Positions 58,738 to 64,000 of a DNA stretch of 64,000 bases are shown one piece after another; positions within the stretch are counted from its first letter, which is position 1, and each line of letters opens with the position of its first letter. The notes beneath the pieces were generated by a model. The model did not search any database. It was not told the DNA's origin and saw only the letters and a list, made by a program, of their open reading frames with translations. Made by a program: the position numbers and the translations under genes. This DNA comes from Polaromonas sp. P2-4 (GTDB lineage Bacteria; Pseudomonadota; Gammaproteobacteria; Burkholderiales; Burkholderiaceae_C): assembly GCA_024703855.1 (NCBI GenBank), contig CP087965.1, forward strand, positions 5,820,001 through 5,884,000, written 5' to 3'.

Positions 58738-58773
58738 GCAAAACCGCGGGAGGGTGTTTCTCCCAAGTTTTGC
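58738..58773 (-). terminator. Intra-operon hairpin between soxD and soxY
   Basis: The outer arms GCAAAAC and GTTTTGC (58738-58744, 58767-58773) and inner arms GGGAG and CTCCC (58748-58752, 58760-58764) form a long interrupted stem directly after the soxD stop. On the minus strand it is followed by T-rich GTTTTG. It may terminate or attenuate the arsR-soxCD transcript, or stabilise it. Confidence 0.55.
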
Positions 58774-58777
58774 CTCA

Positions 58778-59929
58778 TCATTTCTTCATGCCCTGCACCA
58801 GCCATTGCGCCAGTTGCGCTGATTCGTCCGGGCTCAAGGCCTGCGCAGGCATGAGAATGCTGCCCCAGACACCTTGTCCACCAGCTTTGATTTTGCCCGA
58901 GAGGTAACTGACAGCATCGGCATGGTCTTTATATTTGTTGGCTATATCCCGGAACGACGGGCCGACCAATTTGCTCTCCATGCCGTGACAGGCCACACAG
59001 GCATTCTTCTGCAGCAGCGGCATGACCGATGCCGATCCTGTGAGCACCGCACTTGCTACTTTTTCAGGAGCACCCTGCGCCCGTCCTGATTGGGCTATAG
59101 CACTTTTTTCTTCAAAATTGTTGGCCGACGGTGGTTTGCGGGTGTCCGTCCCTCGGCTGGCACCCACCCCGCGTGATTGTTCCGCCAGGTTGCCATGTGC
59201 GTTGCGCGCATAGTCTGGCAAAAAGCTTTTGACCACCACTTCGGTCTTGCAATTGCTCATGCAGGCCGAGCCCTGCACATCGGGCTTGGCCATGCCGCCC
59301 AGTTCGTTGCCGGGCCACAAGGCGTGCGCCGTCGTCATGCCCTTGCGGTTGGGCAGGCGCGCCTGCACCTCGCGGATATTGGCATCCGACAAAGTGAAGT
59401 CAGCCGGCAGCACATTGCCCAAATGCAAAACGTAGGCGGTGACCGCATAGACCTCATCGGCCGTCAATGTTTTGGGCGTAGTCCAGGGCATGGCCCGGTT
59501 GATGTAGTCCCACAGCGTGGACAGCGTGGACAGCTTCATCAAGGTGGTGCGATTGGGCTGGTTGGCGCCCGACATCAGGCCGTCCACCCGCCCGTTTTTA
59601 ATGTCTTCAGCCGTGGTGCCGCCGGCGATCGGCGTAAACACATCCGAGGCCTCGGCAAAACTGCCATGGCAAGAAGCACACTGCGCCTCCCACAACACTT
59701 CGCCCTGGCGTACCGAGCCCTGCCCTTTTGGCAGGCCCTTGAAGTCAGGCCGAACGTCAATATCCCAGGCCTTGATTTCTGCGGGCGTGGCGGTGCGGCC
59801 AATGCCAATACCTGTCATGGCCGGCTGCTTTTGGCTTGACAAGGTCTGCGCATGGCTTGCGCCCCCGCCCAAGATCAAGGCACAGGCAAACAGCGGCCAG
59901 GCCTGACGCATCGGTTTAAACCTGGACAT
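58778..59929 (-). CDS. soxD: Diheme cytochrome SoxD with repeat-encoded linker
   Basis: An intact 383-residue periplasmic cytochrome subunit of sulfane dehydrogenase SoxCD. A signal peptide (WPLFACALILGGGASHA) is followed by a first cytochrome domain with CASCH, a central region containing SACMSNCKTE, and a second heme motif CVACH in the C-terminal domain (MESKLVGPSFRDIANKY). The Ala/Gly/Lys-rich linker before the second domain (KSAIAQSGRAQGAPEKVAS) is encoded by a mosaic repeat. It overlaps the soxC 3' end by 14 bases. Confidence 0.92.
   Translation of the reverse strand: MSRFKPMRQAWPLFACALILGGGASHAQTLSSQKQPAMTGIGIGRTATPAEIKAWDIDVRPDFKGLPKGQGSVRQGEVLWEAQCASCHGSFAEASDVFTPIAGGTTAEDIKNGRVDGLMSGANQPNRTTLMKLSTLSTLWDYINRAMPWTTPKTLTADEVYAVTAYVLHLGNVLPADFTLSDANIREVQARLPNRKGMTTAHALWPGNELGGMAKPDVQGSACMSNCKTEVVVKSFLPDYARNAHGNLAEQSRGVGASRGTDTRKPPSANNFEEKSAIAQSGRAQGAPEKVASAVLTGSASVMPLLQKNACVACHGMESKLVGPSFRDIANKYKDHADAVSYLSGKIKAGGQGVWGSILMPAQALSPDESAQLAQWLVQGMKK
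59052..59115 (+). repeat. 60-bp mosaic repeat, copy 10 (inside soxD)
   Basis: Plus strand: TTGCTACTTTTTCAGGAGCA, CCCTGCGCCCGTCCTGATTGGGC, TATAGCAC and a T-rich tail. Read on the minus strand in the same frame as the bamB and rluB copies, it encodes the flexible segment between the two cytochrome regions of SoxD. Confidence 0.85.
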
Positions 59930-61246
59930 TTTTCACCTCGCCGTTTTCTTCCAGCAACCACGACTGAATGGCGTTGTTGTGATAAATGCTGCATGAGGCG
60001 CGCACCTTGCGCAACTCGGCGTAAGTGGGTTGAATCTGCCCGGTTTCATCGACAGCGCGGCTCTGGAAAATCACTGGCTTGCCATCCCAGACAAAGTCGG
60101 TGTTGAAGCGCGTCAGGCATTTGGCCAGCACCGGGCCCTCCAGCCGGGCGGGCTTCCAGTTGCGCCCCCGTCTATCGAGACATCAACGCGCAAAATCCTG
60201 CCGCGCCCGCTCCAGGCCAGGCCGGTGATGTTGTGAAAACCCTTTTGCAGCAGCATCTGGCCGCCACTGGGCGAGGTGATCACACTTTTGACTTCCTGAA
60301 TGCTGGTGTACTGCCGGTGCGTGCCGTCGGGCAGTAAATCGACATAGTGAATCGTCTCGTCCTTGGTGCCATAAGGCATGTCACCCACTTCAATGCGCCG
60401 CAGGTACTTGACCCAGCTCACGCCCTGCACACCCGGCACGACCAGACGCAGCGGGTAGCCGTTTTCGGGCCGCAGCATTTCGCCGTTTTGGCCATAAGCC
60501 ACCAGCACCTCGCCGCTCATCACCAGGCTCATGGGAATGGTGCGCGTCATGGCCGAGCCATCCGCACCTTCGGCCAGCACAAATTTGGCGCGCTTCATGT
60601 CCACGCCACACAGCTCAAGAAGGCTGCGCAGCGGCACACCGGTGAATTCGCTGCAGCTGAGCATGCCGTGGGTGTACTGCACAGTAGGCACGGCCGCATT
60701 GCCCCACTCCATGCCGGTATTGGCACCGCATTCAATGAACACCATGCGGCTGACATTCGGCAAGCGCATCAGCTCGTCCATGCTGAACACCATGGGGCGC
60801 TTGAGCATGGACTCATCCGAGCCATTGACCATGAGGCGGTGTTTTGACGGGTCTATGTCCCACCAGCCCTGGTGATGGCGTTCAAAATGCAAACCGCTAG
60901 GGGTGATGATGCCAAACAGCCCTTGCAGCGGGCAAAAGCTCACGCTGGACTGGCCCACACGGGTCAGCCCCGGGCTTTCCCGGCGTTGCAGGTTTTTTTC
61001 AAATTCGCTGGGCAAGCCGTAGCCGCGGGCCGCCACCGGCTGGCCCAGGCCCTTGCTGTGGGGCGGCAGATTCAGGATATCGGCATCACCAGCCTCCCCC
61101 TGGGCGCTGACGGGCCCAGCCGCCGCAGCGACTGCCGCTGCGGCAAAGGCATTGGCCAAAAAACCGCGCCGCCCGGCCCTCACCTCTTGAATCTGCGCCC
61201 GGTTCAGAAAATTTTCGGGCGCACGCTGCAGGAATCGATTCAACAT
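59916..61246 (-). CDS. soxC: Sulfane dehydrogenase molybdenum subunit SoxC (one frame break)
   Basis: About 443 residues of the sulfite oxidase fold. A Tat leader (GRRGFLANAFAAAAVAAAAG) precedes the molybdopterin domain. The Mo-binding cysteine is in VFIECGANTGMEW, and ENGYPLRLVVPGVQGVSWVKYLRRIE is the conserved core. SoxCD removes the sulfane sulfur from SoxY as sulfate, yielding six electrons. The frame changes near 60150; the corrected end reads AIQSWLLEENGEVKNVQV. ATG 61246 lies 16 bases after arsR. An uncorrected frame would fuse arsR to soxC, which is an artefact. Confidence 0.94.
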
Positions 61247-61262
61247 AAAAACACTTTCCGAT

Positions 61263-61663
61263 TCAGGCTTGTTTGGTTTCTTGCACGCTGGCCCTGGGAG
61301 ACAAGCTCTGCGCGGCAGGTACCGCGCCCGGCTCATCCAGCTCAATGGCGATCTGGGTGCAAACACTGCGGCACAGCGCAACAGCTTTTCGCTTTGCACC
61401 CGGTAAATCACCTGCGCGCCCTCCTTGCGTTTGGCCAGAACCCCGGTGCGGTACAGCACCGCCAGGTGCTGCGAAAGATTGGGCTGCGTCGTGTCAATTT
61501 CTGCCAACAGTTCATTGACGGACTTTTCGCGTTCGCACAAGGCGCTCAGCACACGCAAACGCATGGGCGTGGCCAGCACCGCGAACAGCTCGGCGGCCAG
61601 TTCAAACACCCTGCTGCTTTCCGCGCTTCCAACACGCCTACTAGACGCGATCATCTGATCCAT
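61263..61663 (-). CDS. ArsR-family regulator of the sox cluster (one frame break)
   Basis: About 133 residues. The winged-helix domain is AAELFAVLATPMRLRVLSALCE, VNELLAEIDTTQPNLSQHLAVLYRTGVLAKRKEG and VIYRV. After correcting a frame change near 61375 the protein continues CRSVCTQIAIELDEP and stops at 61263. The paired cysteines there resemble the redox- or persulfide-sensing thiols of SqrR/BigR/SoxR-type ArsR proteins. It heads the sox transcript and has a palindrome over its start region, so thiosulfate- or sulfane-responsive autoregulation is likely. Not the same as the superoxide regulator SoxR, hence no symbol. Confidence 0.85.
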
Positions 61664-61664
61664 A

Positions 61665-61690
61665 AGTAAATCCGAATATAAGTATTTACT
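61665..61690. promoter_or_regulatory. ArsR-type operator candidate at the sox regulator start
   Basis: AGTAAAT (61665-61671) and ATTTACT (61684-61690) are perfect arms around a 12-base AT-rich centre (CCGAATATAAGT). The site begins 2 bases upstream of the regulator's ATG, a typical place for an autorepressed ArsR gene. BigR/SqrR sites are similarly AT-rich palindromes. The remaining 150 bases up to prpE hold nothing recognisable. Confidence 0.6.
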
Positions 61691-61845
61691 GATATTTTGA
61701 TCGGAAAAGGGCGAAAAGAAGCACCGTAGTTACCCTTGGTTGCGGTTGCTGCGTACAGGCGCGAAGATGGCAGACGCTATGAATTCAGGAGCTGGCTGCG
61801 CCTGCCCATCATGGGCAGAGCGCACTTTTAATGCCGAAAAATGCT

Positions 61846-63757
61846 TCAGGACGCCGTCACCCGATCGCGTATTTGCTGCAGCGCGGCCGGGTCGTCCATG
61901 GTGGTCAAGTCCCCGGCATCGCGGCCCTCACAGACCGCCTGGATGGCGCGGCGCAGCAGCTTGCCGCTGCGGGTTTTAGGCAAGGCCGTGACAAAACGCA
62001 CTCGGGCGGGCCGCGCGACCGCACCCAGGTCACCGTCCACGCGCTTCATGATCTCGCCTTCGAGCTTGATCGACGCCGCGTTGTCATGCAGCACGCCAGA
62101 ATCTTTAGGCACCACAAAAGCCATGGCCACCTGCCCTTTCAGCGCGTCGGCCACGCCGACCACCGCGACCTCAGCAACTTGCGTATGGCCGGAGATGCTT
62201 TCTTCAATCTCGCGCGTGCCCAGCCGGTGGCCCGCCACATTGATCACGTCGTCGGTGCGACCGAGGATGAAGTAATAACCGTCTTCATCGCGTATGCCCC
62301 AGTCGAAGGTGCTGTAAACCATTTTGCCGGGCACGCTCTTCCAGTAGGTGTTCACAAAGCGCGCATCGTCTTTCCACACCGTCTGCATGAAACCCGGCGG
62401 TGTCGGGCCTTCGAGCACGACCACGCCTTTTCATTCGGCTGCGTCAGTTCTTCGCCGGTCGATTCATGCAGCAGCTTGACGCGGTAGCCATACATCGGCA
62501 CGCCAGGGCTGCCAAACTTGCTGGGGGTTTTCTCGACACCGTTGGCAATGGTCAGGATGGGCCAGCCGCTTTCGGTTTGCCAGTAGTTGTCGATGATGGG
62601 CACATTCAAACCCTCGCTGATCCAGCGCGCCGTCGGTTCATCGAGCGGCTCGCCCGCGAGGAACAGCGCACGCAAGCTGGACAGGTCGTATTTTTTCAAC
62701 AGCGCCGGGTCCTGCTTTTTCAGCACACGAACGGCGGTGGGCGCACTGAACATGGCGGTGACCTTGTATTTTTCGACCAGGCTCCACCAGATGGCGCCGT
62801 CGGGTTGGCCGTCCATGCCCTGCGTCGGCAGGCCCTCGTACATGATGGTGGCCATGCCCGCAATCAGCGGGCCGTAAACAATGTAGCTGTGGCCCACCAC
62901 CCAGCCAATGTCGCTGGTGGAGAAATAGGTTTCACCGGGCCGGCCATCAAAAATATGCTTCATGCTGGCCGCCAGCGCCACCGCGTAGCCACCGGTGTCA
63001 CGCTGCACGCCCTTGGGCTTGCCGGTGGTTCCGCTGGTGTAAATCGTGTAGCTGATGGCGGTGGAGTCCAGCCATTCACACGCCACTTTTGCATCCATGT
63101 GCCGGCTGCGCAGCGCGCTCCACAAATGGTCGCGGCCTTCCTCGATTTCCATCAAGGCCAAATGCCGGTCGACCAGCAGCACGGCTTCGGGCTTGTGGCT
63201 GGACAGGCGTATCGCTTCGTCCAGCAGCGGTTTGTACGCCACCACCTTGCCGCCGCGCGAACCGGCATCGGCGCTGATGATGACTTTGGGCGTCGCATCT
63301 TCAATGCGCGAGCCCAGCGAGCCGCTGGCAAAACCGCCAAACACCACACAGTGGATGGCCCCAATCGCGCGCAGGCCAGCATGGCAAAGGCCGCCTCGGC
63401 AATCATGGGCATGTAGATCAGCACCCGGTCGCCCTTTTGCACGCCCAGCGCTTTCAGGCTGGCGGCCATGCGCTGCACTTCCACATGCAGCTCTTGGAAG
63501 GTATAGGTTTTTTCAATGCCGGTTTCGCTCGACACATAAATCAGCGCGGCTTGGGTTGCGCGGTCTTTCAGGTGCCGGTCTACCGCGTTGTGGCAGAGAT
63601 TGGTTTGGCCGCCCTCAAACCAGTGCACAAAGGGCGGGTTGTCATAGTTGCAGACCCGGTCAAACGGCTTGTGCCAGTCAATCAGTTGCGCTTGCTCGGT
63701 CCAGAAGGTATCGGGCTGGTCTATGGATTGGCGGTAAAAGTCGGCGTAGCTTGTCAT
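61846..63757 (-). CDS. prpE: Propionyl-CoA synthetase (two frame breaks)
   Basis: About 637 residues, matching PrpE (about 630) rather than Acs (about 650). An adenylate-forming enzyme: IYTSGTTGKPKGVQRDTGGYA is the P-loop-like A3 motif, DNYWQTESGWP the A5 motif, GRTDDVINVAGHRLGTREIEESI contains the A8 hinge and PKTRSGKLLRR the acetylatable lysine. The N-terminus (YADFYRQSIDQPDTFW) and QRDTGGY are typical of propionate ligases; acetate may also be used. Frames change near 63375 and 62425. It is monocistronic, upstream of and in the same direction as the sox cluster. Confidence 0.92.
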
Positions 63758-63887
63758 TCGTTGTCTCCTGTGGCGGCCCTGGCAAATAAGTTTGGGCTGA
63801 AATTTTCATCAAAACTGAATTCATAATTATGGATAACGGGCTTGCTGCTAGCTGACGGCAACCAGCGGAACTGGAAGGCTTTAGTTG

Positions 63888-63955
63888 TCGCTATTAAATT
63901 AATAGCTTCTTGCGCCCGTGTTTATTGGGCTACGGCCATATTTCATACTAAAACT
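63888..63955 (+). repeat. 60-bp mosaic repeat, copy 11
   Basis: GTCGCTATTAAATTAATAGC, TTCTTGCGCCCGTGTTTATTGGGC, TACGGCCATATTTCA. This is the copy closest to the inferred consensus. It lies in the 205-base gap upstream of prpE, just before a possible rightward gene start at 63963. Nothing else is recognisable in that gap. Confidence 0.85.
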
Positions 63956-63962
63956 GAATCTC

Positions 63963-64000
63963 ATGAGCATCCAACCCCAATTACCGCCAATGTTGCCATT
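63963..64000 (+). CDS. Possible start of a truncated rightward gene
   Basis: ATG AGC ATC CAA opens a frame (MSIQPQLPPMLP) that runs off the window after 12 codons. There is no clear ribosome site and the product cannot be recognised. A divergent gene at this point would be consistent with the prpE upstream gap. Confidence 0.25.
   Translation, partial: MSIQPQLPPMLP

Noticed and set aside
60113..61663. A single 516-residue ORF joining an ArsR domain to SoxC
   Set aside because: It exists only because frame breaks near 61375 and 60150 place both in one frame. The corrected ArsR stops at 61263, and SoxC has its own start and Tat signal at 61246.
6222..63955. The dispersed repeats as a CRISPR array
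   Set aside because: Copies are kilobases apart, in both orientations, without regular spacers or cas genes.
1..64000. tRNA, rRNA or integrase/attachment sites
   Set aside because: No cloverleaf-like or rRNA sequence and no integrase or transposase gene was noticed in either strand. The non-coding gaps are mostly short and filled by the listed repeats; a covariance-model search would be decisive.

Overview
The window looks like a chromosomal segment of a betaproteobacterium, most likely a Comamonadaceae (Polaromonas, Rhodoferax or Acidovorax type). The evidence is the GC-rich housekeeping block in Burkholderiales order (ndk-rlmN-pilF-rodZ-ispG-hisS-yfgM-bamB-der-hfq-hflX-hflK-hflC-DUF2065-hisZ-purA), the divergent rluD/bamD pair, and two short dispersed repeats of a kind I associate with that family. 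This is inferred from gene content and order; no database search was possible.

Layout. 1-5195: a leftward caa3-type cytochrome oxidase operon (DUF1269-like gene, coxB with a fused cytochrome c domain, coxA, a tiny ORF, two subunit III-like genes) carrying four copies of a GC-rich palindromic repeat. 5354-10958: a GST, an acyl-CoA dehydrogenase, and a divergent thiolase plus FadB/FadJ-like pair for beta-oxidation. 10959-11215: a repeat-rich scar with a dehydrogenase remnant. 11216-13788: sorAB sulfite dehydrogenase and a divergent MarR-GNAT regulator with a clear palindrome between them. 13945-20995: a split chromate transporter, dienelactone hydrolase, rlmB, the ybbA/tesA/selU cluster and an SMP-30-like gene. 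21015-42755: a long leftward housekeeping block (metC to rluD). 42773-49821: bamD, dinG, a PP2C phosphatase, zapE and lpdA. 49888-54095: sucB and sucA. 54344-61663: an ArsR-headed sox thiosulfate oxidation cluster (arsR-soxC-soxD-hairpin-soxY-soxZ-soxA-soxX-soxB). 61846-63757: prpE.

The physiology is a respiring heterotroph that can also oxidise reduced sulfur. SoxXA, YZ, B and CD would pass thiosulfate electrons to c-type cytochromes, SorAB would do the same for sulfite, and the caa3-type oxidase with its own cytochrome c domain is a plausible terminal acceptor. Fatty acid and propionate activation feed the 2-oxoglutarate dehydrogenase step.

Two cautions and one highlight. Single-base frame changes occur about once per kilobase, even in essential genes (purA, hisS, ispG, der, coxA, sucA, bamD). 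They often lie at homopolymers and the frame then resumes perfectly, so they are almost certainly sequencing errors. Broken genes are therefore given as single composite CDS with the break positions noted. The highlight is a roughly 60-bp AT/GC mosaic repeat (11 copies seen) that lies inside, or supplies the end of, several unrelated proteins: the BamB lipoprotein signal peptide, the RluB N-terminal extension, the SoxD inter-heme linker, the SucB linker and the YbbA C-terminus. In three of these it is read in the same frame and orientation. A second, GC-rich repeat is likewise translated inside a subunit III-like oxidase gene. These resemble in principle the protein-invading palindromic elements known from Rickettsia.
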